Positions 23,894 through 35,700 of a stretch of 64,000 nt of DNA are shown one piece after another. Location: positions 5,224,212-5,288,211 of the forward strand of contig CM046339.1 in assembly GCA_025403435.1 (NCBI GenBank), in the 5' to 3' direction. The notes below the pieces were generated by a model. That model saw only the letters and a program-made list of their open reading frames with translations, searched no databases and had not been told where the DNA came from. Every line of letters starts with the position of its first letter. The stretch's first letter is position 1. The stretch is from Artocarpus heterophyllus. Taxonomy: Eukaryota; Streptophyta; Magnoliopsida; Rosales; Moraceae. A program made the position numbers and the translations under genes.

Positions 23894-26800
23894 ATGGATA
23901 GGAAATGGTTATGAGATTTTTGCTTGTCTAGAGAGTATGTGTCTAGAGAGTATGTGAATGGTGTGGAAAAGTTCTTGGATTTTGCCAAACGTCATTCCAA
24001 TGGTGATAAAATTCGGTGTCCTTATGTTTAATGTGGAAACCATAGATTGTATCCAATTCCAATTGTTAGAGGACTTTTATTTTGAAATGGAATTATAAGT
24101 AGTTATCAAATGTGGCATTTTCATAGCGAGTCTAATTTCAATCCAACTTTAGTAAGTAAAGAAAAGGAAGCTATTATGGAGCATAATATGGTTGACATGG
24201 TCAATGATTTAGAAGAACACTTCGTGCACCATCCAGATTTGTTTGAAATAATGATGAATAAGGTCGAGACACCCATGTATGAAGGGTGTACCAATTTCAC
24301 TAAATTGTCCGCTTTAGTTGGATTATGGAATTTGAAAGCGTCCAGTGGGTAGTCAAATTCTAGTTTTACAAAGTTTTTGGAATTTTTAGGAAGGCTTTTA
24401 CTAGAGGGTAATAAATTACCAACTAGTATGTATAAGGCTAAGAAGACTTTGAGTACTTTGGGAATGAATATGAGAAAATTGATGCTTGTGAAAATGATTG
24501 TGTTCTCAATAGAAATGAGTATGAGGATGAGAATTATTGTCCAATCTGTCAACAAGCAAGGAGGAAGAAAATAAAGGAGTTAAAAGACGGTAAGAATGAA
24601 GTGCCAAAGAAAGTGTTATGGTACATTCCACCGGTACCACATTTGAGGCGTTTATTCAAAAAACCAAAACATGCCAAGAATTTGGCATGGCATCATGACA
24701 AATGGGTGGATGATGTTATGCTTAGACACTTAGTGGATTAATCACAATGGAAGACTTTTGACGCCGATCATCCCAACTTTAGTGTAGATCCAAGAAACAT
24801 ACATTTTGCTTTGTCGACGGATGGAATGAACCCACATGGTAACATGAGTAGTAGGCATAGCACTTGGCTGGTAATACTTATTAACTACAATCTCCCTCCA
24901 AAGATGTGCATGAAGTGGAAGTTTTTAATGTTGTATTTATTGATTTTGGGTCCTCACCAACCAAGCAATGACATTGATGTATACTTGGCACCTTTAATCG
25001 ATGACCTAAAAAAGTTGTTGGAAAATGGAGTTGAAATTAGAGATGCTTACCGAAAAGAGACGTTTACACTCCATGCAATGTTGATATGGACAATTAACGA
25101 CTTCCCTACATATGGCAATTTATTTGGTTATTCGGTTTAGGGTTCTATTGGTTGTCCTATTTGCATGATGGAAACGTCTCACAAACGGTTGAAGAATGGT
25201 AAGAAAACCATTTTTCTTGGTCATAGAATATGGTTGTCAAGAGATCATCGTTACCGCAAACAAAAGAAAGCCTTTGATGGCAACAACAAAGAAAGAGACC
25301 CTCCTCGTCCTTTGAAAAGTGAACAAATATTTGAAATGATAAAAGATATAAGAGTCGTATTTGGAAAGAGAAAGCGAGGTAAGGACAAGTTGTCGATTGA
25401 TGGACTATGGAAAAAAAGATCAATCTTTTTTGATCTTCCATACTGGAAGACACTTTTTGTTCGTCATTGCTTGGACGTTATGCATATTGAGAAAAATGTT
25501 TGTTAATCCATAGTCAGCACGTTACTTAACATTCTAGGCATGACTAAAGATGGTGAAAAAGCTCGGTTGGATCTCATGGAAATGGACATTAGGCCTAATT
25601 TGTTTCTCGAGAAAAAAGAGAACTGCACTTACTTACCTTCGACAAACCACACGTTATCCAGAGCGAAAAAGAGAAAGCTTTGTGAATGGTTTACTTTGTT
25701 AAAAGTGCCAGATGGGCATTCTTCAAACTTTAAAAAGTTAGTGTCGGTGAAGGATTTGAAACTTATTGGCATGAAAACATACGATTGTCATGTGTTGATG
25801 TAGCAATTACTAGCACTTGCTTTGCTGGGAATTCTAACAAAGGATGTGAGATTTGCAATTTTCAAGTTGTGCTCATTCTTCAATTCAATATGCTTGAAGG
25901 TAATTGATCCACTTATGTTAGGTTCACTGCAATCGAAGTTGGTGGAAACCTTATGCATGCTTGAGAAGTTTTTTCCACCGGTATTTTTTGACATCATGAT
26001 TTATTTAACGGTGCACTTAGTACATGAAGTTAAGTTATATGGACCAATGTATTTGAGATAGATGTACCCATTTGAAAGATATATGAAGGTTTTGAAGGGC
26101 TATGTGAAGAATCGAAATAGGTCAAAGGGATGTATTGTAGAAAGTTACATAGCTGAGTAATCGGTTGAATTTTGCTCTGAGTACATATCTAATGTGGACG
26201 CAATTGGGGTGCCAAAGACTATAAACATTGAGGCTAGGGGACTATCTACTAGCAATCCTTTATCAGTAAATCAAGAAGAGTGGGAGCAAGCTTGTCGTTA
26301 TGTTTTTCACAATGCTAATGAAATGGAGCCTTTCATTAAGGTGCACATAAACAAATTAAAAAAAGCATACCTAGAAAGAGCAAGAAATGAGAAGTGGTTG
26401 CAAGATGAACACAATCAGACCTTTCGGTTGTGGATTAAAGCACACATATATGGCAACTACTCCACATCACAAGATGGAGGCATGTCACAGGAGTTGAAGA
26501 ACCTAGCCAAAGGACCATCGTTGGTAGTTATAAGGTATACGTCATATTCCATAAATGGTTACACTTTCTACATTTGCGAAAGAGATGAAAAGCATCCTAT
26601 GCAAAACAGCGGTGTGACTCGCCATGCCGAGGCTATGCATATTGCCTCCGCCAAGGACAAGAATCCGGTATATGGGACCATGAACTACTTTGGTTTCATT
26701 GAAGACATTTGAGAACTTGATTATAGGGGATAACGCATATCACTTTTAAGTGCAAGTGGGCCGACAATAACTATGTTAAGAATGATAATGACGGCATCAT

Positions 26801-27109
26801 GGTGGTTCACTTTAGAAGATTGGGATATAGGAATGATCCCTTCATTATGGCATCATAAGCAATCTAAGTTTTTCATACTACGAATCCCCAAGACATGAAG
26901 TTGTCTCTAGTCGTCCCGATGAAGCCAAGAATAGTTATCGATAGTGAAGAAGTTGCCGACGATTGCACGGGCATCCATTCATTCACAAAGGGATTGCCAC
27001 TGGTTAAAGAGATAGATAATTTTGAAGATGTTGTTTTGCACTTGCTTTGTGAAGATGTGGAATGGATATCTATTGAGGAACCAATGAAAAAAAAAAAGAT
27101 AAAAAAATG
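23894..27109 (+). pseudogene. TNP2-type CACTA transposase, decayed
   Basis: Reading from ATG at 23894 (MDRKWL), the domain order of plant CACTA transposases is visible: an N-terminal transposase-associated domain (about 23894-24130), a YCPICQQAR zinc-binding motif, the TNP2 core (about 24600-25560; DPRNIHFALSTDGMNPHGNMS, NYNLPPKMCMK, PHQPSNDIDVYL, WTINDFPTYGNL, HCLDVMHIEKNV), a DUF4218-like part (about 25960-26180; FPPVFFDIMIYLTVHLV, MYPFERYMK) and a DUF4216-like part (about 26550-26950; GTMNYFGFIEDI, then LFKCKWAD). In-frame stops occur near 23912, 24031, 24350, 24739, 25138, 25504, 25801, 26059 and 26158. The frame shifts near 24470 and again near 26730. A 15-bp in-frame duplication (23925-23954) repeats SREYV. 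No active transposase can be made from this copy. Confidence 0.9.
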
Positions 27110-27329
27110 AGCATCTATAAACCAATTTATGTTAATTTATTTTAAAATTCTTCTTTAGTTTCTTTCATTTTTCATCTTTTTTTAAGGGTTTTGTATATCT
27201 ATCTATAGTTATATTTTTGGTGAAAATAGAGAAAAAGTATACATTATCGACCATTGGATGCTTAACACATGGGCTGGCCACCCTAGGCAGAAAAGAAAAT
27301 AATATGTAAGAAATAATTTGGACAAAACC

Positions 27330-27870
27330 GTCATAAAAAATTATTCCACGATGGTTTTTTGAAAAAACCGTCATGGGACAATAGGCTTCCACGATGGTTT
27401 TTACAAAAACCGTTGTGGAATGCTATAAAAAATCACAACATTTGATATGCTATTATAGGCTTCCATGACGGTTTTTGCAAAAACCATCGTGGAACGCTGT
27501 AAAAAAATCACAGCATTTGAAATGTTGTGATAGGCTTTCATGATGGTTTTTGCCAAAACCGTCGTGGAATGCTGTAAAAAAATCACAGCATTTTAAATGC
27601 TGTGATATCTTCATGACGGTTTCTACAAAAACCGTCGTAAATTGCTATAAAAAAATCAAAGCATTTTAAAATGCTGTGAGCTTCCATGATGGTTTTTGCA
27701 AAAACCAACGCGGAATGCTGTAAAAAATCATAGCATTTTAAATGCTGTGATAGGCTTCCACGACGGTTTTTGCGTAAACTGTCATGGAATGATGTAAAAA
27801 GTCGCAGCATTTTAAATGTTGTTGGTAGGCTTCCATGACGGTTTTTGTAAACACCGTCGTGGAAGGTTTA
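27330..27870. repeat. Internal ~74-bp hairpin array of the CACTA element
   Basis: About seven full units begin CTTCCAYGAYGG at 27386, 27460, 27535, 27609, 27681, 27755 and 27830 (spacing 72-75 bp), with a partial unit before. Each unit has two palindromic modules. One is CCACGACGGTTTTT facing AAAAACCGTCGTGG; the other is ATCACAGCATTT facing AAATGCTGTGAT. The first module is the same word as in the element's terminal regions, but the second is seen only here. The array lies between the transposase gene and the second gene, so it may act as an internal binding-site cluster or promoter region. Confidence 0.88.
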
Positions 27871-27899
27871 TTTTTCCACTTAAATTTTTGAAACGCACA

Positions 27900-28745
27900 C
27901 CCACCCCCATTTTTAATCCGCGCACCTCTCTTTCTAAAATTCCTTTCTCTCTCTCTAAAATCCCTCTTTTTCTCTCTCTAAAATCCTTATCTCTTTCTCC
28001 GCCACCATCACCTCCACCGCTGTCGTCTTCTCGCAGCCGATAAGCTCCCCTTCCCTCTCTCTCTCCTCTTCCCCTTCCCTTTCTTTCTCTCCTCGCCCCA
28101 CCCACCCCCTTCGCACCCCTACCTTAGCCCCTGCCCCCCACCCCACCCTCTCCTCGCCCCTCACCCCTTGCCCCCTACCACCCTTCACCCCCCGCCCCCT
28201 ACCCACCCCCCACCTGCCCCACCCATGCCCCCTACCACCCCTTTAGCCCCTACCCACCGCCCTTGCTCCACTGTCCCCTACCCACCCTCCCACCGTCCCC
28301 CCACCTTACCTCTCGCCCTCACCCGCTCCACCTCGCCCCACCCTCCCCTAAACCGCCTTGTTGCCCCACCCTACCCTCAACGTGCCCCTTAGCTCCACAC
28401 CCCCCCCCCCCGACCTACCCACCCCCTACCCCGTCCCTGCCCCCCTCACCCCCACTCGCCCCTCACCTGCCCCCACCCCGCCCCCCCACCCCCACGGCCC
28501 CCTAACCCCCCACCACAACCCTCTTTAGCCCACCCATACCCCACCCCGGCCCCTTCGCCCCCACCATTCCCCTCACCACACCGCACCCCCTTGCCCCCCC
28601 AAACTCACCCCTAGCCCCACCCATCCTCCCTCGCCCCTACCCACCCACCCTGGCCCCACCATGACCCCCTCTTCCTACCCACCCTCCCTCGCCCCTACCC
28701 CTTGCCCTGCCCCTACCCCGCCACCCTCGCCCCACCTAGCCTCTA
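27900..28745. repeat. Pyrimidine-rich, then extremely C-rich tract
   Basis: From 27930 there are three CTCTCTCTAAAATCC-like repeats. From about 28085 to 28740 the plus strand is almost entirely C with some T and A, in CCCCACCC, CTCGCCCC and CCCTACCC words, with very few G. The minus strand is therefore dense in GGGG/GGG runs. Proline-rich open frames here (for example 28168-28505) are compositional artefacts. Confidence 0.85.
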
Positions 28746-28757
28746 ATCATATGCGTA

Positions 28758-29120
28758 ATTATGTATATATGTAATTATGTGAACATGTGTAATATGTGAA
28801 ATTGTGCAATTGAAGTTGTAAATTTGTGAATATGTGAAATTGTGTAGTTGAAATTGTAAACTTGTGAATATGTGAAGATGTGAATGTGTGAAATTATGTC
28901 AAGATATGAAATTGGGAACTTGAAATTGTAAACTTGTGAATACGTGAAATTATGTGAATATGTGTAATATGTGAAATTGTGTAATTGAAATTGTAAATTC
29001 ATGAATATGTGTATATGTGAAATTATGTGAATAAGTGAAATTGTGTAATTGAAATTGTAAACTTATGAATATATGAAGATGTGAAGATGTGTAATATGCG
29101 ATTTAATATTATTACATGTG
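28758..29120. repeat. GTGAAATTGTGTAATTGAAATTGTAAA minisatellite
   Basis: Imperfect tandem words GAATATGTG, AATATGTGAAATT, TGTGTAATTGAAATTGTAAAC and TGTGAAGATG recur for about 350 bp. It ends in TACTTTGCATAGGTACAATG, where CATAG looks like a splice acceptor directly before the second gene's start. The array matches 14995-15295. Confidence 0.82.
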
Positions 29121-29150
29121 TGTTAGTTTTGCTTACTTTGCATAGGTACA

Positions 29151-29580
29151 ATGTCTCGCAAGATCGATAGTGACCAGTACGAGGACAAGTACAAAGAGTG
29201 CACTCTATCTTCATCGCAATATAGCATGGGAAACTAACGCAGTAAGCCACGAAGGCAAACCAAATTTGATCTGAAAGTAGACTTCGAGCGAAGGGCCATA
29301 TTGATGAAAAAAATTCATCGGATGAGAAAGAAAGGTTTAAGAATTGAAGTGACTTTTGATTTAAAATGCCAACCGAAAGGTGCACCCGGCCATGAATTAA
29401 GCAATTGGATCGGAGTCCTTAGTCGAGAGCACGTTCCTGTATGGACAAAAGATTGGAGGTCTAAGGATTTGGAACAAGTAAAAGATGTGATTTGGAGAGA
29501 GATTTACAAAGCTTTCCTAGTCGAGGATTGGTATAACAAAAAGGCTTTGAAGGTTTGTGGCAAATTAGCAAAGGGGTTTA
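29151..29580 (+). pseudogene. CACTA second gene, 5' part (split by gypsy insertion)
   Basis: The reading frame starts at ATG 29151 (MSRKIDSDQYEDKYKECTL) and continues, past a stop near 29236, through VTFDLKCQPKGAPGHEL, SREHVPVWTKDWRSKDLE and VIWREIYKAF to AKLAKGF-like sequence, where the gypsy LTR begins at 29581. This type of protein is the second product of many plant CACTA elements, with an N-terminal region seen in 'plant transposase' (Ptta/En/Spm) annotations. The frame resumes at 40282 with RSDLYITF if the insertion and its duplicated GTTTA are ignored; the copy at 15313-16862 shows the same junction uninterrupted. Confidence 0.82.
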
Positions 29581-32519
29581 TGTAACACCCGCCTATTTTT
29601 ATGTAATGAATTACGTTAAGTTAGAAACGACGTTAATGATATTTTATGATATACGTAATGATATATGATGTTAATGTTACTAACTTTTATGTTAAGTTTT
29701 ATGACAGGTGACAACCGCATGGAATCGTTGTGCTCAAGTGTTCATGATTATTTTTAAATTATTTTTAATTATGATGCAATAATGTGTGAATGTTTTAATG
29801 TATGACATTTATGGACAGTTCGGCAGGCCAAACTTTTAAGATCTGCAGGCCGAAGAAACCCATCAGCAGGCCTAACTTAGTGGAACCAGTAGGCCGAAGG
29901 GGAAAATCGACAGGCCGAACACGGCTGAGGAGCAGTCAACAGAAATCTCTCCAAAATTATGGCTGAGTTAATTACGTTAATTGGATGATTTAATGTGATT
30001 AATTGGCATAAAAATGGAATGATTTTATCAGTTAAGGAAATAAGGGGTTTGACTTTGCATTGATTTGTGTTAATTTAAATGGTTTTCCATTTAAATAGGG
30101 CAAAACATGGTAAGTGATGAGTGAGAGTTTTGACTTTCCTTTTTCTTCTTTCTCTCCTTCACGCCAATTGCCCCCTAACAGTCAGAAATTCTGAATTAAT
30201 GGAGGGACTTAATGAAGGGCAATGAATTTCATTATGATTGTTACGTTAAAAAAAAAATTAACGTTTTCTTTCCTCAGATTTTTCTCTCAACTTCTCACTC
30301 CTCTCTCATTCATTTCTGAGACGTTCTTTCAATCTCTCTTCCTCTTCTCTTCTCTGCGCATTTCACTTCCTTCTCTCTCAAAAATTTTCTGCAAGAAAAT
30401 TGAAAGAAAAGTCATATTTCGTTGGTTAAATTCAAGGTAAGGACTCGTTTCTTGTGTTTTTGAAAAGAATTCTCCTCCTCAATCTGTCTACAATATCTTT
30501 CTTTAGGTATTGTATTTGTTTCGAGTTTTTAATATGTTATGCATGTATGTGTTATGAGATGATTTTTTTTAAGTGTCATGTCTTTTCGGTTTTTTATGAT
30601 AAAATAAGAATTTTCTATCTTCTACCCTTCACAGTAAATATTACTGTTTAATCTTGATGTATAAAAAATGTATTGATATTTAAGGGGTAAATATGATGTT
30701 TTTCATGAAAGTTGTCAAGAATGTGCATGCAGGATATATAATGAATGTATTTCATGTTATTTTTAAGAAAACTATTTTAACAATGTTATTTCTGGATTTT
30801 GTTTATGAATTGTTATTTATGTTTAAATGATTTTATGATAATAAAATAATTTTATGCATGATAATATGATGATTGTATGGAGTTTTAAATTAAAAAAAAT
30901 GTATTTGTTCGAAAACGTTTTATTTAAAAGATAAATATGTTTAAAATGTATGGTTTGTTTTTATATGCTTAAGGTAATTTTTGTAATTTAAGAAAAATCA
31001 TAATAACATGTTTATGTAATGACAATGTTTATGGTTATGAATTATGTTTGTAATATGAGATGAATGTATGTATATGTGAATGTTATATGAATGGATGATT
31101 TACGCTATGATGTTAAGTATTAATTTTATTGTGTTTTAAATGGAAAAATGGCATGAACACACATAGGAATGAGCACTTCGAGACCGCGAGTTCGTCACCA
31201 AATCATTTAAGGTTAAGTAAGCTAGCTGTTAAAGTAAGTACATTCTCACCTGCAACATAACACGTTTTTACAAGATTTAATGTTATGTTCATAATGATAT
31301 TCATGGTGATTTTATGGATATTTTCCTTATGAATTTCTATGAAAGATTTTAATGATTTTGAGTTGTGCATGATGATTTTGGCATGTTTCAAAGTATGAAA
31401 ATTATATATATATATGTATCACATAATAAGTGTTGCACACCAATGTTGTGAAATGAAATGTTATGATGTCATGTTTGGTTTTGGATTAGCTACCCTTTTC
31501 CTCTCATGATGGCGCGCCTATGATGCTGTTTATGGTGTAACACTTAGGCCCTTAAGATAAAATGGAATAAGTTTTTAAATGATGAACGCTAGGAAAGATA
31601 TGTTCTATGAAATTATGCTTAAGGCACTTTTATGATATGATGACAATGATGATGATGATGTTTATGAAATGTTTTAATTTGTGAGAATTATTTGTATTTA
31701 CTAAGCATTAACTTAATCATGTTTTATGTCATGTTGCAGATAAAGGTAAGAAAATCATGGACTAGGTGGAGGACATGGAGAGGCGTGTGAGCACTATGCA
31801 CGATGAATTGTAATCGGAAGCACGCCAAGAAGAACGTTTTTATGTTTTAATAGTTATATATTTTGAACATATTTTTATGTTAAGTTTTAAGAATACTTAT
31901 ACTATGGTTTTATAAGTTATTTTATCATTTGTAATGAATTATGAACTTCCGCAACATTTCATGAAAAGTTGGTTTGTTTTAAAAATTAAGTTTTTCTCAA
32001 AGATTTTGGCTCGGTCGGCCTGCCGAAGTCTGAAAGTTCAGCCTGCCGATCATGTTTTCGGCCTACCGAATGTTGATAAGTTTTTGGTCTGAATTGCAAA
32101 GCCTCTACCGGCCTGCCGGTTGAGGGAACTCCGGCCTACCGATTATGTTCGGCCTGCCAAATTATGGGAGTAAATGAATTTTATATGATGAGTTGATTAA
32201 GGAGATAGGATGCGATGTTTGTTTTATAAGTCCTGATTTTACAACTTGATATACCTATATTATTAAATAAGTTCATGATTAATTTAAAGTATAATTGAAT
32301 AAATTATGATATAGAATAAGTTAAACAAAGTTATTTTAAACAATGATAAGTTATAAAAAAAAATTAGATGTATGAATGGATCTTGGTTATATATGTGTAA
32401 CTATGTTTGTATTTGAAAACATTGTATAAGCTATGTAATTACGTTTATGTTTAAGGTTTAATAAGTATGAATGTATGAATGTAACGATATCTGTGACGTC
32501 TGAGCTAAGGGGCGTTACA
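29581..32519 (+). repeat. 5' LTR of gypsy element
   Basis: 2,939 bp, TG...CA ends. It contains a cluster of GGCAGGCCGAA-type motifs near its start (29819-29925) and the reverse-complement type TTCGGCCTGCC near its end (32011-32162). The pyrimidine-rich stretch at 30140-30370 probably belongs to the transcript leader region. Open frames inside the LTR are short and unsupported. Confidence 0.95.
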
Positions 32520-32524
32520 GGCTT

Positions 32525-32536
32525 TGGTATCAGAGC
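32525..32536 (+). other. Primer binding site (initiator tRNA-Met type)
   Basis: TGGTATCAGAGC begins five bases after the LTR end. This is the usual primer sequence complementary to the 3' end of initiator tRNA-Met in plant retrotransposons. Confidence 0.9.
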
Positions 32537-32734
32537 GATTTTTCGATTACAATTCATATCGCCACACGTCAATCTAAGTCCTCCAAGTAAGTATGTTATT
32601 AAGTTAGATGTATTGATGCAAGTAGGATGATAACATTAAGGTTTGAATGTTTAGTGATTAACGATCTAGTAGTGAAAACCTGTCTCATAAATGGAAGATT
32701 ATTTCTAAGTCCTAATTATTTTAGGAAATTAACG

Positions 32735-35700
32735 ATGGACGGCCACAGAAGAATGTAGACTCGCACCCAGACCAATGAAAGACTCATGACAATGATTGCT
32801 GAACTACAAAGGCAGTTGAAAGACCAAAGAAGGGAAATTGCTGCTTTAAGGGCCAACGGCCAGAATGACGAACATTGAGGCAATGATGTGCCTCCTCCTC
32901 CTCCTCCACAGCCTCAAGTCAACAAAGTCCTAGCTCCTGGTGATAAACCAAGAGCAGCTTATCAGGAACCTCTTTTGGTCAAATGGAAGAGAGTTAGGCC
33001 AGTGGACTTTGAGGGTTCTAAGGATCCACTTGTAGCTCAGGGATGGTTAAAGATGATCGAAGCCACCCTAAGACTTATGGATTTCATACACAACAAGAAG
33101 GTCCTCTATGCCTCGTACTGCCTCACCATAGAGGCCAGGATATGGTGGGATGGCATCGAATAGAGCAGGAATGTTAAAAAAATGACATGGGCTGACTTCG
33201 TTCATGAATTCAACACGAAGTTCTTCCACATGAATGTCACAAGGAAGCATTATGAGGAGTTCGAGAGCTTACGACAGGGGGATATGTCAGTCACTAATGT
33301 GGTGACAAAGTTTGACCAGCTTGCCCGTTTATGTCCAGGGATGGTTGTGAATGAAGGTGAAAGGGTCAGAAGACTGATCAGAGCCCTTAGGCCAGATATT
33401 GTTGCAATTGTTGATGGAGCTAGTCCGTCAAGGACCCAAGAATAGGTTGTTATGAGGGCTCAACATGCTGAGTTTCATCTATCAAAGTTAAGAAAGAACC
33501 AGCCTCAACCCAACCAACAGGTCAACAACGCAAACAACCAAAACCGTCCTCCCCACAGGAACAACAACAACAACAATGGCAACAACAACAACAACTAGAA
33601 CAGGAGGAACAATAAGAGGAAGGGCAATCCTCCACAACAGCAGGGCCAAGACAATAAGAGGCACAATGACGGTCAACGCAACAACAATGACAGGCGATTT
33701 CAACCGTGTGCCAAATGTGGAAAGAAGCATCCAGGGGAATGTCACTTGGGAACAAACCAATGTTTCATCTGTGGTCGTGAAGACTACTTTGTAAAGAACT
33801 GCCCCAAGTTGATGAATACCAATGCCTCACAGAGACCTCCTCCTCAAGCCCAGCTTCATCAGATGCAAGCCTCCCTTGAAGGGCCACTTATTAGTCAAGG
33901 GAGAATTGAAGCCTCACCGACGAATGCCCGGATCTATGCCATGACAAAAGAACAAATGGCTGCAGAAGCTTCTAATGTGGTCATAGGTCAGATAACAAGC
34001 TTATTTAACGATGCTTACATTCTTTTTGATACGGGTGCCACGCATTCTTTTGTATCTATGTCATATACTAAGAATTTAGAGGTTCGTTTAGAGCCTATGA
34101 GACAGGGATTCACTACGACACTACCCTCTAGGGAAGTGATATTATCCACGCACTATTTGCATGCAGTACCCCTATAGATTTCTAATAGGAAACTTTTCGT
34201 CGACCTCATTGTGATCAACATACATGACTATGACATGATTCTTGGGATGGATTTCCTAAGCAAGTACAATGCATCTATCGAATGCCGAAAATGAAAGGTG
34301 ATCTTCCATCCAAAAGGTGATCAGAAGTTCATTTATGTTGGCGAGTCCATAAAGAAACCCAGCATGTTTTTATCGGCAATGAAAGCAAGGAAGTTATTAG
34401 CAAGTGGCTGCGTAGGCTATCTGGCGAACGTTGTAGACAAAAGCGAAGAAGGAAAGACAAGAATTGAAGATGTGCATGTTGTTCATGAATATGAAGATGT
34501 GTTTCCTGATGATCTGACGAGTCTACCGCCAGAAAGAGAAGCTGAATTCGAGATTGAGCTCGCTCTAGGCACGGATCCAATCTCGAAAGCACCTTATAGA
34601 ATGGCCCCGACAGAATTAAAGGAGCTTCACATGCAATTAATGGAGCTACTTGACAAGGGATTTATCAGGCCAAGTCACTCACCATGGGGTGCTCCAGTCT
34701 TATTTGTGAAGAAGAAGGATGGCACTATGAGACTCTGCATCGACTACAAAGAGCTGAACAAGGTGATAATCAAGAACAAGTACCCGTTGCCTCAAATTGA
34801 TGATTTGTTTGATTAGCTCAAGGGCGCATCTATGTTCTCAAAGATTGATCTACGATCAGGATCTCACCAGTTGAAGATTAAAGAAGGAGATATTCCCAAG
34901 ACTGCTTTCAGGTCGAGGTATGGTCACCATGAATTTGTGGTTATGCCTTTCGGTCTGACGAATGCACCTGCTGCCTTTATGGATTTGATGAACAGAGTAT
35001 TCAAGGATTTCTTCGATAAATTTGTTGTTGTATTTATCGATGATATTCTTATCTATTCTAAGAATCAAGAAGAACATGAGGAGCATTTAAGGATTGTACT
35101 GGAGACTTTAAGAAGAAACCAACTATATGCTAAAGTAGAAGCTACTCTCAACTGAAAGCAACCAATGAATGCAAGTGAAATAAGGAGCTTTTTAGGTCTA
35201 GCAGGTTATTATCGAAGATTCGTAGAAGATTTCTCCAAGATAGTAGCTCCACTCATGAACTTGACTCGCAAGGGAAAGAAGTATGAATGGACGGATGCAT
35301 ATGAAAAGAGTTTTCAAGAACTGAAGAAAAGATTAACGACGGCTCTAGTGTTGGCAATTCCTAAGGGAAATGATGGGTTCGTAATCTATAGTGATGCTTT
35401 CAAGATGGGCCTAGGAGCTGTATTAATGCAAAATGAAAAGGTGATTGCTTATGCTTCAAAACAACTGAAGGACTACAAAAAGAACTATCCTACTCATGAC
35501 CTCGAGTTAGCAGCAATTGTTTTTGCGTTGAAGATATGGAGACACTACTTATATGGGGTCCAATGTAAGATCTTCACTGATCATCAAAGTCTGAAGTACT
35601 TCTTCACGCAAAGAGATCTGAACATGAGACAACGAAGATGGCTAGAGTTGGTGAAGGATTACGATTGTGAAATCCTTTATCATCCTGGTAAAGCTAACCA

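Noticed and set aside
27330..27870. Regular repeats with near-equal spacing, CRISPR-like at first sight
   Set aside because: The units are palindromic throughout with no variable spacers, share words with the CACTA ends, and lie in plant nuclear DNA.
28168..28505. Proline-rich open frames in the C-rich tract
   Set aside because: The frames exist only because a C-rich strand lacks stop codons. The residues follow composition, with no domain or start context.
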